From an uncultured Eubacterium sp. (lineage in GTDB: Bacteria; Bacillota; Clostridia; Oscillospirales; Acutalibacteraceae), in contig CAJTLP010000005.1 in NCBI GenBank assembly GCA_910577195.1, positions 172,372 through 236,371 on the forward strand: a stretch of 64,000 nucleotides of DNA, read 5' to 3'. A program made the translations under genes and the position numbers. Positions 9,382 to 18,639 of this stretch are shown piece after piece. Below the pieces are notes generated by a model. The model was not told the origin of the DNA and made no database searches. It saw only the letters and a program-made list of their open reading frames with translations. Position 1 is the stretch's first letter. The number at the start of each line of letters is the position of its first letter.

Positions 9382-9585
9382 CTATTCATCTTTAAACAAA
9401 CTATTCATCAGCTTATCTATTCTTTCTTTTCTTTCATTTGTTTCTGTTTCATCAACAGAAAGCTTTATCACATCGCCCTCTTTAATTCCTTTTGGGAGAG
9501 CAGATATTTTTACATCAAGCATTTCACCGTTTTCAAGCTCGCAAACAGCAATATTATTTTCAATTCTGTCAATTATCCACTTCAT
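9382..9585 (-). CDS. DUF3006 family small protein
   Basis: This 67-residue protein begins MKWIIDRIENNIAVCEL and contains a compact beta-rich core (MLDVKISALPKGIKEGDVIKL), then a charged helix. That pattern is characteristic of DUF3006, a family of unknown function. It abuts the metallo-hydrolase gene directly (9585/9586). DUF3006 genes are often found beside extracellular ComEC-like metallo-hydrolases in Firmicutes, so the two probably act together. The pair sits inside the his operon between hisD and hisB. Confidence 0.75.
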   Translation of the reverse strand: MKWIIDRIENNIAVCELENGEMLDVKISALPKGIKEGDVIKLSVDETETNERKERIDKLMNSLFKDE

Positions 9586-10497
9586 TTATTCAACCTCGCA
9601 TTGAATGTCAAAGCCGTTATTTCCGTCACAGGCAATGGTAATCGTTCCGTTTTCATCCGTGCGGTAAATCTGAACACCTGCAGATTCAAAACGCTCAACC
9701 GTTTCACTGTGCGGGTGACCATAGGAATTGCCTGCACCGCAGGAAATCACAGCATATTTTGGACAAACTGCATTTAAGAATTCTGCACTTGATGAAGATT
9801 CCGAGCCGTGATGTCCTGTTTTGAGCACATCACAGGAAAGGGATTCATAATCCTTTTCAAGCATTTCACTTTCGGAAAGCTCCTCAGCATCGCCAGTAAA
9901 CAAAAAGGAATTACTGCCATAGCTTATTTTAACAACGGCAGAATAATTATTCAAGTCTTCATAGGAGCTGTTAACAGGTGCAAGGAATTCTATTTTCAGC
10001 TCACTATCCGAATAGACCTCAGTACCTGCCTTAGCCGTATTTATGGAAAGTCCCTTTTCTGAAATGGTACTGAGCAAATTTTCAAATGTCTTGGTATCTG
10101 TTGAGGCTTTGGGCATATAGACTTCGCCGACATCAAAGCTGTTTATCACATCACGCATACCGCCGATATGGTCAGCGTGAGGGTGAGTGGCAACAACGTA
10201 ATCAAGCTCGGAATATCCATAGGCTTCTATATCGTCAATGATTGTCTGTGAATACTCAGCCGTGCCTGCATCAATGAGCATACATTCACCATTCGGCAGT
10301 TCAATGAACTCACTGTCACCCTGCCCCACATCAAGATAATGAACTACAATATTTTCACCGTTCGTCTTAATCTGATTTACAGGCTTATCACTATGATTCT
10401 GACTGTTAACAGCAGACAGAACCGACGGAATTATAATCAGAAGCAAAACAATGATTACAGGAACCGGTGTTTTCTTTTTATTTCGTTTATTACTCAT
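9586..10497 (-). CDS. Membrane-anchored or secreted ComEC-like MBL-fold hydrolase
   Basis: The 303-residue protein has a basic N-terminus followed by a hydrophobic segment (VPVIIVLLLIIIPSVLSA) at about 10-27, a signal peptide or anchor. The rest is a metallo-beta-lactamase domain with the ATHPHADHIGG ligand motif, a FTGD motif and KTGHHGS, as in the C-terminal domain of ComEC/Rec2. It lacks the ComEC channel, so it is a stand-alone extracellular phosphodiesterase or nuclease candidate (inference). It overlaps hisD by 4 bp, so it is translationally coupled to histidine synthesis genes without an obvious link in function. Confidence 0.8.
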   Translation of the reverse strand: MSNKRNKKKTPVPVIIVLLLIIIPSVLSAVNSQNHSDKPVNQIKTNGENIVVHYLDVGQGDSEFIELPNGECMLIDAGTAEYSQTIIDDIEAYGYSELDYVVATHPHADHIGGMRDVINSFDVGEVYMPKASTDTKTFENLLSTISEKGLSINTAKAGTEVYSDSELKIEFLAPVNSSYEDLNNYSAVVKISYGSNSFLFTGDAEELSESEMLEKDYESLSCDVLKTGHHGSESSSSAEFLNAVCPKYAVISCGAGNSYGHPHSETVERFESAGVQIYRTDENGTITIACDGNNGFDIQCEVE

Positions 10498-11777
10498 TCA
10501 AATCTGACCTTGATTGAATTCGCGTGAGCAGTCAGACCCTCTGTATCAGCCAGCTTAACAATATCGTCCTTAGCCTTTCTGAGCTCGTCCTCAGTGTAAT
10601 AAATAAAGGAGCTTTTCTTAATAAAGCTGTCAACAGAAAGCGGTGAGAAAAATCTCGCTGTACCGCTTGTCGGCAGAACGTGGTTAGGTCCTGCATAATA
10701 ATCACCGAGAGGCTCAGGTGAAAAGTTACCGAGAAATACAGAGCCTGCATTGTCAATCTTACCTATATACTTAAGCGACTCTTCAACACACATCTCAAGA
10801 TGCTCAGGTGCAAGCTCGTTTGCAAACTCAATTGCCTGGTCAAGGTTTTCGCACACAATAATTTCACCGAAATCGTTCAAGGAAGCCTCTATAATCTCCT
10901 GTCTTGCAAGGTGCTTAATCTGCTTATCAATTTCACGTGCAGTTGCCTTTGCAATATCAGATGATGTGGTAAGGAGAATGGCAGAGGCAAGCTTATCGTG
11001 TTCAGCCTGACTCATTAAATCAGCTGCAAGAAAAGCAGGCTTTGCAGTCTTGTCAGCAACGATAAGTATTTCAGAAGGACCGGCAACCATATCAATATCC
11101 ACTACTCCGTAAAGAAGCTTTTTTGCAGTGGCTACAAAAATATTGCCGGGTCCCACAATCTTATCAACCTTCGGTATTTTTTCAGTACCGTAAGCAAGTG
11201 CGGCAACAGCCTGTGCACCGCCTACAAGGAATACCTTATCCACACCTGCCACAGCGGCAGCAGCCATAATATCCGGATTAGGGCTGCCGTCCTTACCAGG
11301 AGGCGTAACCATAATAATTTCTTCAACACCTGCAATTTTAGCAGGAACTGCATTCATAAGCACAGAGGACGGATAAGCAGCCGTACCGCCAGGTACATAA
11401 ATACCGACCCTTTTCAGTCCGCGAACACGCTGACCCATAATAACACCGTTTTCCTGTGTTGTTAACCAGGACTGCTGTGCCTGACGGCTGTGAAAATCGT
11501 AAATATTATTCTTAGCATTAATGATCGCTGATTTAAAATCATCATCAACCATATCAAGATAACTCTGCAGTTCATCCTTTTCGATAACGGTTTTCTTTGG
11601 CACAGAGCCGTCAAAACGTACCGTAAATTCCCTTACGGCAGTATCACCCTGTTCTTTAACAGAGTTGATGATATTCGTTACAATCCGGGTGATTTTTTCA
11701 TCTGTTTCACCGGCACGTTTTTTCAGATTTTCAATTAAAGCATATTTTGCTTTGCCGTTTGCTTTTGTTATTTTCAT
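10494..11777 (-). CDS. hisD: Histidinol dehydrogenase
   Basis: The 427-residue protein shows the HisD hallmarks: GQRVRGLKRVGIYVPGG, the NAD-site GPGN, the QAEHDKLASAIL motif with zinc-ligand Gln/His, and ELAPEHLE with the catalytic Glu-His pair. ASP-His zinc ligands follow in GDYYAGPNHVLPT. It performs the last two oxidations of histidinol to histidine using NAD and zinc. A GGAGG site precedes the ATG at 11777, 31 bp downstream of the hisZG stop. Confidence 0.96.
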   Translation of the reverse strand: MKITKANGKAKYALIENLKKRAGETDEKITRIVTNIINSVKEQGDTAVREFTVRFDGSVPKKTVIEKDELQSYLDMVDDDFKSAIINAKNNIYDFHSRQAQQSWLTTQENGVIMGQRVRGLKRVGIYVPGGTAAYPSSVLMNAVPAKIAGVEEIIMVTPPGKDGSPNPDIMAAAAVAGVDKVFLVGGAQAVAALAYGTEKIPKVDKIVGPGNIFVATAKKLLYGVVDIDMVAGPSEILIVADKTAKPAFLAADLMSQAEHDKLASAILLTTSSDIAKATAREIDKQIKHLARQEIIEASLNDFGEIIVCENLDQAIEFANELAPEHLEMCVEESLKYIGKIDNAGSVFLGNFSPEPLGDYYAGPNHVLPTSGTARFFSPLSVDSFIKKSSFIYYTEDELRKAKDDIVKLADTEGLTAHANSIKVRFE

Positions 11778-11807
11778 ATTCCAACCTCCAATAAAACAAG
11801 AGTGATA

Positions 11808-13421
11808 TCATACCTTTGATGCTAATTCCAGATCCTGTAAAAAGCTTTCAATTTCATCTTTTCTTAATTTCATAGATGCCATATTTACAATGACTCTTGC
11901 TGAAATAGGCATAATTTCATCGACTACCTCAAGTCCGTTTTCCTTCAGGGTTGAGCCTGTTTCAACAATGTCCACAATACCGTCGGCAAGACCCAGCAGA
12001 GGAGCAAGCTCCACACTGCCCTCAATCTTGATGATATCAACGTCCATACCCTTTGATTTGAAATATTCCTTAGCAACCTTAGGGTACTTGCTCGCAACAA
12101 CCTTTCTCTTATAGCCTGAAAAGAAATCAGTGCCCTTAGGACAGGCAAGTGCAAAACGGCATTTACCGATATTCAGGTCAATTACCTCATAAAACGAATT
12201 TCCGTGCTCAACAATCGTATCCTTGCCGACCACACCAATATCGCACACACCGTGCTCAACGTATGTAATAACATCAGGTGCTTTGGAAAGCACAGCCTCA
12301 TAATCACCGACAGGGAGTATCAGTCGTCTGCCCTTGTTTTCAAGCTCAGAGGTATCAAGCCCCATAGTTTTGAACAAGGCAACAGAATTCTTTTCAAGTC
12401 TGCCTTTGGTAAGAGCAATCCTCAGAGGTCTGGAAATATTAATTTCCTCACGCATAACATCGCAAAGTGCATTAACATTCACACCAAATCCGATAGCAGG
12501 TGCATCCAAACCAAACTCACCGATCAGATTATCATAACGTCCGCCTGAAAGAATCGTCACACCGCTGCCCTGTGCATAACCTCTGAATATAACACCGGTG
12601 TAATAGCTGCTCCTGTTCACAAGGCTGAGATCAATCAGTATGTTATCTTTAAAGCCGAGAGCACACAGCTTTTCATAAACATCTTTAAGGTAATCCAGTG
12701 CTTTATTGGCATCGGCATCATCATAGAGTGCCTTAGCCTCATGGATTACATTTACATCGCCAAAAAGTCTTGGCAGCTTTTTAATAACTTCAGATTCTGT
12801 GCTGCTGCCGATTCTATCAAGCAAGTCACCGAGAGCTGAATAATTCTTTCCCTCAATATAACTGCATATATCAGCCTTCTGAGACGGTGACAAATTCATC
12901 TTATCCAGTATTGCATTAAAGAATCCTGCGTGGCAAAGCTCAAGCTTAAAGGAATGAACATCATTTCTTTTCAGTGCCTCATAGGCCATTGAAATAACCT
13001 CAATATCAGCATCCATACTGCCATCGCCTATAAACTCGATACCGCTTTGCTCAATCTCATCGGTTCTGCCTGCAAGCTGCTTATTGCGGACATATACATT
13101 CTGATTGTAATATAATCTTACAGGAAAATCCTCATCGGAAAGTCTTGTGGCAACAAGACGCGCAATCGGTGCAGTATTATCAGGGCGAAGAACAGTTGTT
13201 CTTCCCTGATTATCCGATAGCTTATACATCTCCTCAGCTTCAATGCCGAGATTATCACGATTGAATACATCAAAAAATTCAATCGTCGGTGTCATAACCT
13301 TGCGGTACTTATTCTCTTTAAATAAATCAGAAAGAATCGTTTCAACTCTTCTTCTGTCGTCACATTCCTCAAAAAGCAAATCCCTGCTGCCTTGAGGCGT
13401 TAATTTTGAATATCTTTTCAT
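11808..13421 (-). CDS. HisZ-HisG fusion: ATP phosphoribosyltransferase regulatory and catalytic subunits in one chain
   Basis: The 537-residue protein joins two proteins normally made separately. Residues 1 to about 328 are the HisRS-like regulatory subunit HisZ: RPDNTAPIARLVATRL (motif 2-like), then SYYTGVIFRGYAQGSG and GGRYDNLIGEFG (motif 3-like). The usual HisZ C-terminal tail is shortened. From Pro332 the short-form HisG begins (PLRIALTKGRLEKNSV) and runs to the end, with the PRPP-binding DIVETGSTLKENGL near 484-497. The joint is in frame with no stop. In other bacteria HisZ and short HisG form a hetero-octamer with histidine feedback, and a fusion would fix 1:1 stoichiometry (inference). 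It is the first gene of the his operon, with its own promoter. Confidence 0.92.
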   Translation of the reverse strand: MKRYSKLTPQGSRDLLFEECDDRRRVETILSDLFKENKYRKVMTPTIEFFDVFNRDNLGIEAEEMYKLSDNQGRTTVLRPDNTAPIARLVATRLSDEDFPVRLYYNQNVYVRNKQLAGRTDEIEQSGIEFIGDGSMDADIEVISMAYEALKRNDVHSFKLELCHAGFFNAILDKMNLSPSQKADICSYIEGKNYSALGDLLDRIGSSTESEVIKKLPRLFGDVNVIHEAKALYDDADANKALDYLKDVYEKLCALGFKDNILIDLSLVNRSSYYTGVIFRGYAQGSGVTILSGGRYDNLIGEFGLDAPAIGFGVNVNALCDVMREEINISRPLRIALTKGRLEKNSVALFKTMGLDTSELENKGRRLILPVGDYEAVLSKAPDVITYVEHGVCDIGVVGKDTIVEHGNSFYEVIDLNIGKCRFALACPKGTDFFSGYKRKVVASKYPKVAKEYFKSKGMDVDIIKIEGSVELAPLLGLADGIVDIVETGSTLKENGLEVVDEIMPISARVIVNMASMKLRKDEIESFLQDLELASKV

Positions 13422-13478
13422 CTATTTCTCCTTGACGGTTATATAATAAATTTCGCTTTAGTATGGTAGAGTGCTAAT

Positions 13479-13507
13479 ATGTTAACATGATAACACGTCA
13501 ATGTCAA
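13479..13507 (-). promoter_or_regulatory. Promoter of the histidine operon
   Basis: On the minus strand TTGACA (13502-13507) and TAACAT (13479-13484) are separated by 17 bp. The -10 region overlaps a perfect palindrome ATGTTAACAT (13479-13488), with a neighbouring TGTTATCAT half-element, a candidate operator. No T-box element was seen between it and the hisZG start. Confidence 0.6.
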
Positions 13508-13529
13508 GTACTATTTAAATTTTGTTTAG

Positions 13530-13678
13530 TGTAGGAGAGGGTCTCTGTGCCCTCCCAAAAAATTACGAAACCTACCCCTACAAATCAACAGGAACATTCT
13601 TGCAATATCGTAGGGGCGTGCATTGCACGTCCACATAAAATTATATACTTCCTACGGACGACCAATGGTCGCCCCTAC
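13530..13678. repeat. Composite palindromic intergenic repeat, copy A
   Basis: This contains two hairpin-forming units, 13530-13582 and 13610-13678, each bounded by TGTAGG- or GTAGGGG-type ends, with a 27-bp spacer between them. The second unit has exact 9-bp terminal inverted repeats (GTAGGGGCG / CGCCCCTAC) and inner palindromes GTGCATTGCAC and GACCAATGGTC. A related composite lies in inverted orientation at 36479-36642. It fills the gap between polC and hisZG. Confidence 0.8.
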
Positions 13679-13704
13679 AAAATATCAAGGACATTGTTAA
13701 TACA

Positions 13705-16700
13705 CTAAAACAATGATATTTGATTAGACTCCGGCATATCGCCCAGTGCGCCTGCTTCCTTTAAGGAGTCCACAACACTCTTGCCTATACCTGCACGAGC
13801 CATAAGATCATCATAGCTCATAAATTCACCGTTTCCGTCATTTTTTGCGTTGGCAAGCGCAATGGCCGCATTTTCGCCAATACCGTCAATCGCACCGAAC
13901 GGAAGCCTGATTTTTCCATCCTCAATCCTATAAATTCTTGCATCTGATTTGTAAATATCAACAGGTAGGAATTCTATTCCTCTTGCAAGCATTTCGATAA
14001 CAATCTGCAAAACAATGTATGTACTTTCATCCTTAGCAGTTTTGTCATTGCCTTTCAGTTTGATTTCCTCCATCTTCTTTTTTACAGCAGCCTTACCCTC
14101 AACAGCAGCAACGGCATCAATTGCACCGCCGCGAACTGTGAAATAAGCGGAATAAAAATGAATCGGATAATAAATCTTATACCACGCAAGGCGGAGTGCC
14201 GCAATAACATAAGCAGCAGCGTGTGCCTTAGGGAACATGTATTTTATCTTATAGCAGGAATCAATATACCACTGCTCAACGCCGATTGTTTTCATTGCTT
14301 CCACGTAAGGCGGAAGCTCCTTAGGTGCTTTACCCTTACGGGTATACTCCATAATTTTAAAGCAATCCTTTTTTGAAAGCGGTGATTCCTTTCCTGTTTC
14401 CTGTTCATATTTTTCAGCCACGTGAATCAGATGCGTCATAATATCATCACGGCAGCCGATAACCTCAGAAATTGTACAAACTCCATCCTGAATCAGATCA
14501 CGGGCATTGCCGAGCCATACGTCTGTACCGTGTGACAGTCCTGAAATCTGTAAGAGATCGGCAAAGGTTTTAGGCTGAGCCTCAAGAAGCATACCGATAA
14601 CAAACGGCGTACCCATTTCAGGGATTGCCAGTGTTCCTGTCTGGCAGTCAATATCCTCAGGTGAAACACCGATCGGCTCTGTTGACGTGATAAGCTGATA
14701 AAGCTTAGGGTCAGACAAATCAACGTCCATTACAGGAATACCTGTTGAATCCTCAAGATACTTATATAAGGTTGGATTATCATGTCCAAGCTCGTCCAGC
14801 TTAAGGAGTGTATCGTGAAGTGAATTTTTAAAGTCAAAGTGGGTTGTGTATGTACCCTTCTTTTCATCATTTGACGGATACTGAATAGGAGTGAAATCCT
14901 CAACAGTATATTTATCCGGCACAACAACCATACCACCCGGATGCTGACCGGTGGTACGCTTGATACCTGTACAGCCGACAGTCAGTCTGTCAATCTCAGC
15001 TCGCGGCGTAGTGGAAACGAGTCCGCGTTCATCAAGGTATTTCATAACATAACCGTATGCAGTCTTGTCAGCAACGGTTGCCATTGTTCCCGCCTTGAAC
15101 ACGTATTCCTTACCGAACAGCTTTTCCGTGTATCTGTGTGAACGTGACTGATACTCACCTGAGAAATTCAGGTCAATATCAGGCTCTTTATCACCGTCAA
15201 AGCCCAAGAAGGTTTCAAACGGAATTTCGTGTCCGTCCTTTTTCATCGGAATACCGCAGTTCGGACAGTCCTTTGCAGGAAGGTCGAAACCTGAACCGTA
15301 TTCACCGTGAAGGAAGAATTCACTGTGCTTACATTTTTTACAATAGTAATGAGGAGCAAGAGGATTAACCTCAGATATACCGCCCATATGTGCAGCCAGT
15401 GAAGAGCCTACCGAGCCTCTTGAGCCGACAAGATAGCCGTTTCGCTCACTTTCCTCAACCAGACGCTTGGCAATAACATAAAGCACACCGAAGCCGTGAC
15501 CGATAATGGAATCCAGCTCTCTCTGAAGTCTGTCGGCAACATACTGCGGAACAGGGTCACCGTAAAGCTCCTTAGCCATTGACCAGCATTTTTCCGTAAG
15601 CTCTTCATTCGCTCCGTCAATATGCGGTTGGAATGTACCGGGCGGAATCGGCGGAATATTATCCATTACGGAATCGGCAATCTTGTTCGGATTGTCAATT
15701 ACAAATTCCTTTGCCCTGTCACCTGCCCAAGCAAAATCCTCCAGCATTTCATCCGTTGTTTTAAAGTAGAGTGGTGCCTGGCTGTCGGCATCATCAAAGC
15801 CTTTTGATGCCATAATGATAGCACGGAATTTTGCATCCTTTTCATCCAGGAAATGCACGTCACCTGTTGCCACAACAAGCTTGCCCAGTTTATCGGCAAG
15901 GGCAATAATTTTTTTATTTATCTGAATTAAATCCTCTTCAGTATTGATATGCTCGTGAATTTCTCTTGTGGATTTCAGCATAAACGCATTGTTGCCATTC
16001 GGCTGAATTTCAAGATAATCATAGAAAGAGGCAATCTCTTCAATCTTTTCCTCAGGCTCGTGATTTAAAATTGCCTGATAAAGCTCACCCTGCTCACAGG
16101 CAGAGCCGATAATAAGTCCGTCACGCTTTTTTGCCAGCATACTTTTTGGAATCAGCGGACGTGATTTATATGTTTTGATATTAGATGCGGAAATAAGCTC
16201 GTACAGATTTTTTCTGCCGTACTTGCGTTCCTCCTTAGGAATGGACTCGTCAAGGGAGGTATCCTCCTTAACAAGCAGAATGATATGATGTCTTTTAAAC
16301 TGCTTCAGCTTTAAGTTCATAAAGTCAGGATATTTTTCATCATCAACCAGATATCCCTCCATACCTAAAATCAGCTTAATCTTGCCTTTAGCGGTATTAT
16401 ATGCCTCAGGCAGAGCCTGTACAACACCGTGATCGGTAACTGCAATTGCCTTATGCCCCCATTTGATTGCACGGTTAATCAGTGCCTTAGGTGCTGTAAT
16501 ACCATCCATCTCAGACAAGGAGGTATGCAGATGAAGTTCAACTCTTTTTTCCTCTGCGTTATCCATCTTTTCAATCTTGACTACACTTGAAATGGAAAAC
16601 GGACGAAGCACATACTGATTTGAAAATGTATCAAACTGATATGCACCGTTGATAACAACCGTACCGCACTGACCGAGCTTTTCAATCAGGGGGTCAATGA

Positions 16701-17502
16701 TATGCTTGTCCTCAAACATTTTGACAGTGATGGATGAGGTGTAATCCGTAATATCAAAATTAAAGATTCTGTTTGTACCGCGCTTGGTATCTCTTACCTC
16801 CGTTTTGATTACATCACCCCATACGGTAATATAGCCGTCATCCGTAAAAATATCCTTAATTGGTGTCGGTGCTTCACGAAGATTTTTACCAAAAATATTT
16901 TTAACAGTATCCTTATAAAGCGGAAGCTCTCCCCACTGCTCGTGGACAATATTTTTCTGAGCCTCCTCTTTCAGCAGTTCTTCCTCGTGGTGCTTTTTCT
17001 CAACAGCCTCTTTCACTGCCTTTTCAATATCAAATGCCTGCACTTCCATAAAGCTGATATCATAATCAACATTGAACAGGCTTAAAAGCAATTTTGAAAC
17101 AGCAATATCAACCTTCTGAGATTCAAGAACCTCTTTGCCGCCTTTTTTCAGAAAAATGGTTATTATATTATCCTCCAGCTCTGCTTCAGCTCCGTCAAAA
17201 AAGCCGTTAGCCGCAGGAGTATCACGCTTAACATATTCAAGTATTCTTTCAATATCGGAAAGCGAAAATTCCGCCTTAGGAAAAACAGGATTAATAACTG
17301 CCCTGTGCAAATCCATTGCCTTTTCAATCGCCTTTTCCGCACGCGAAAGCTCGGAAAAGCTCATAAATCTGTCAAGGTAAAGACCGATTGTCAGCATTCT
17401 TTTTTCCCTTGATACAGTAAAAGAAGAAATTTCACCGTTTCCGATAAGCGATAGGATATCGCCGTCTATGTAATTTGAAAAATAATCTGAAAATCTATTC
17501 AT
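13705..17502 (-). CDS. polC: PolC-type DNA polymerase III alpha subunit lacking the proofreading exonuclease domain
   Basis: The 1265-residue replicative polymerase has PolC order: an N-terminal domain, an OB fold (about 215-305), and PHP with HLHT at 324-327 and VTDHGV at 355-360. A zinc module follows (CKKC at 721-724, CPNC at 746-749), then PDIDLNF at 774-780 with catalytic Asp residues, and the beta-clamp peptide QISLF at the C-terminus. In B. subtilis PolC a DnaQ-like exonuclease domain of about 165 residues splits PHP. Here PHP runs straight from GYLVDDEKYPDF (383-394) into RHHIILLVKED (404-414), with no FDxETTG or HNAxFD motif. The overall length is shorter than usual by the same amount. 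The frame is continuous, so this is not a frameshift. The stop of ispG and the start of polC share base 17502. Confidence 0.95.
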   Translation of the reverse strand: MNRFSDYFSNYIDGDILSLIGNGEISSFTVSREKRMLTIGLYLDRFMSFSELSRAEKAIEKAMDLHRAVINPVFPKAEFSLSDIERILEYVKRDTPAANGFFDGAEAELEDNIITIFLKKGGKEVLESQKVDIAVSKLLLSLFNVDYDISFMEVQAFDIEKAVKEAVEKKHHEEELLKEEAQKNIVHEQWGELPLYKDTVKNIFGKNLREAPTPIKDIFTDDGYITVWGDVIKTEVRDTKRGTNRIFNFDITDYTSSITVKMFEDKHIIDPLIEKLGQCGTVVINGAYQFDTFSNQYVLRPFSISSVVKIEKMDNAEEKRVELHLHTSLSEMDGITAPKALINRAIKWGHKAIAVTDHGVVQALPEAYNTAKGKIKLILGMEGYLVDDEKYPDFMNLKLKQFKRHHIILLVKEDTSLDESIPKEERKYGRKNLYELISASNIKTYKSRPLIPKSMLAKKRDGLIIGSACEQGELYQAILNHEPEEKIEEIASFYDYLEIQPNGNNAFMLKSTREIHEHINTEEDLIQINKKIIALADKLGKLVVATGDVHFLDEKDAKFRAIIMASKGFDDADSQAPLYFKTTDEMLEDFAWAGDRAKEFVIDNPNKIADSVMDNIPPIPPGTFQPHIDGANEELTEKCWSMAKELYGDPVPQYVADRLQRELDSIIGHGFGVLYVIAKRLVEESERNGYLVGSRGSVGSSLAAHMGGISEVNPLAPHYYCKKCKHSEFFLHGEYGSGFDLPAKDCPNCGIPMKKDGHEIPFETFLGFDGDKEPDIDLNFSGEYQSRSHRYTEKLFGKEYVFKAGTMATVADKTAYGYVMKYLDERGLVSTTPRAEIDRLTVGCTGIKRTTGQHPGGMVVVPDKYTVEDFTPIQYPSNDEKKGTYTTHFDFKNSLHDTLLKLDELGHDNPTLYKYLEDSTGIPVMDVDLSDPKLYQLITSTEPIGVSPEDIDCQTGTLAIPEMGTPFVIGMLLEAQPKTFADLLQISGLSHGTDVWLGNARDLIQDGVCTISEVIGCRDDIMTHLIHVAEKYEQETGKESPLSKKDCFKIMEYTRKGKAPKELPPYVEAMKTIGVEQWYIDSCYKIKYMFPKAHAAAYVIAALRLAWYKIYYPIHFYSAYFTVRGGAIDAVAAVEGKAAVKKKMEEIKLKGNDKTAKDESTYIVLQIVIEMLARGIEFLPVDIYKSDARIYRIEDGKIRLPFGAIDGIGENAAIALANAKNDGNGEFMSYDDLMARAGIGKSVVDSLKEAGALGDMPESNQISLF

Positions 17503-18551
17503 TACAATTTCTCAATTTCTTTCATTAATTCTTCAAGTAAATCCTTTTCGTCGACCTTGCGCAGTATCTCACCCTTTTTAAAAATAAGACCATTGCCGTC
17601 TCCGCCTGCAATACCGATATCTGCCTCTTTGGCTTCACCGGGTCCGTTTACAACACAACCCATAACCGCAACCTTGATTGGTTTTTTACAGTCTCTGAGC
17701 TTTTCTTCAACCTGCTTTGCAAGAGATACAAGGTCAATCTTTGTTCTGCCGCAGGTAGGGCAGGAAATAAGATACGGACTGTCCTTTTTAAGTCCTATTG
17801 CTTTTAAGATATCAAATGCAGCAAACACCTCTTTAACCGGTGCATCCGTAAGGCTTACACGGATTGTGTCACCTATACCATGCGTAAGCAGTGAGCCTAT
17901 ACCAATTGATGATTTAATAATACCCATTCTTTCCGTGCCTGCCTCTGTTACACCGAGATGAAGCGGATAGTCACACTGCTCTGCTGCAAGCTCATAAGCA
18001 TTAATCATCGTCTCCACATTTGAAGATTTGATTGAAATAATGATATCATCAAAGTCAAATTTTTCAAGAAGTCTTGCGTGATACAGAGCTGACTCAACCA
18101 TTGCCTGCGGCGTGGGTGAACCGTACTTAGCAAGAATTTCCTTTTCAAGAGAGCCGGAATTCACACCGATTCTTATCGGAATATTCTTTGCTTTACAGGA
18201 ATCAGCAACTGCCTTAACACGTGAATCATCACCTATATTGCCGGGATTGATACGGATTTTATCAATCCCTCTTTCAGCAGCACCGAGTGCCAGACGATAG
18301 TCAAAATGAATATCAGCAACAAGCGGAACATCAACCGCACTTTTTATCGGCTCAATAAGTGCCAGTGCCTCTTCATTGGGAATAGCAAAACGAATAACCT
18401 GACAGCCTGCCGCCGCAAGTTCCTTAGCCTGTGCAACAGAGCCTTCAATATCACTTGCAGGGATATTGAGCATGCTCTGAACAAGGATATCACTGTCACC
18501 ACCGATATAGGTATTACCGAGCTTTACTTTCTTACTTTTTCTTCTTTCCAT
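17502..18551 (-). CDS. ispG: 4-hydroxy-3-methylbut-2-enyl-diphosphate synthase
   Basis: The 349-residue protein has an N-terminal TIM barrel (VPLVADIHFDYRLAL, KIRINPGNIG) and a C-terminal 4Fe-4S domain with Cys264, Cys267 (SCPTCGRT) and Cys299 (GCVVNGPGEA). It converts MEcPP to HMBPP in the MEP isoprenoid pathway, using reduced electron carriers. It is near dxr in the same operon, supplying precursor for the undecaprenyl chain made by uppS. The 88-bp gap to rseP shows no clear promoter or terminator. Confidence 0.95.
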   Translation of the reverse strand: MERRKSKKVKLGNTYIGGDSDILVQSMLNIPASDIEGSVAQAKELAAAGCQVIRFAIPNEEALALIEPIKSAVDVPLVADIHFDYRLALGAAERGIDKIRINPGNIGDDSRVKAVADSCKAKNIPIRIGVNSGSLEKEILAKYGSPTPQAMVESALYHARLLEKFDFDDIIISIKSSNVETMINAYELAAEQCDYPLHLGVTEAGTERMGIIKSSIGIGSLLTHGIGDTIRVSLTDAPVKEVFAAFDILKAIGLKKDSPYLISCPTCGRTKIDLVSLAKQVEEKLRDCKKPIKVAVMGCVVNGPGEAKEADIGIAGGDGNGLIFKKGEILRKVDEKDLLEELMKEIEKL

Positions 18552-18639
18552 AACTTTACTTCCTTATAGGATTTCAAATGATTATATATTCTCTAGCCAA
18601 ACATTAAATCCGCCCTGCAATACCGCAGAACAAATCAAA

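Noticed and set aside
13422..13704. A possible T-box riboswitch before the histidine operon
   Set aside because: No T-box core (GGTGG-type) sequence or specifier-stem arrangement was seen; the region contains a promoter and the composite repeat.
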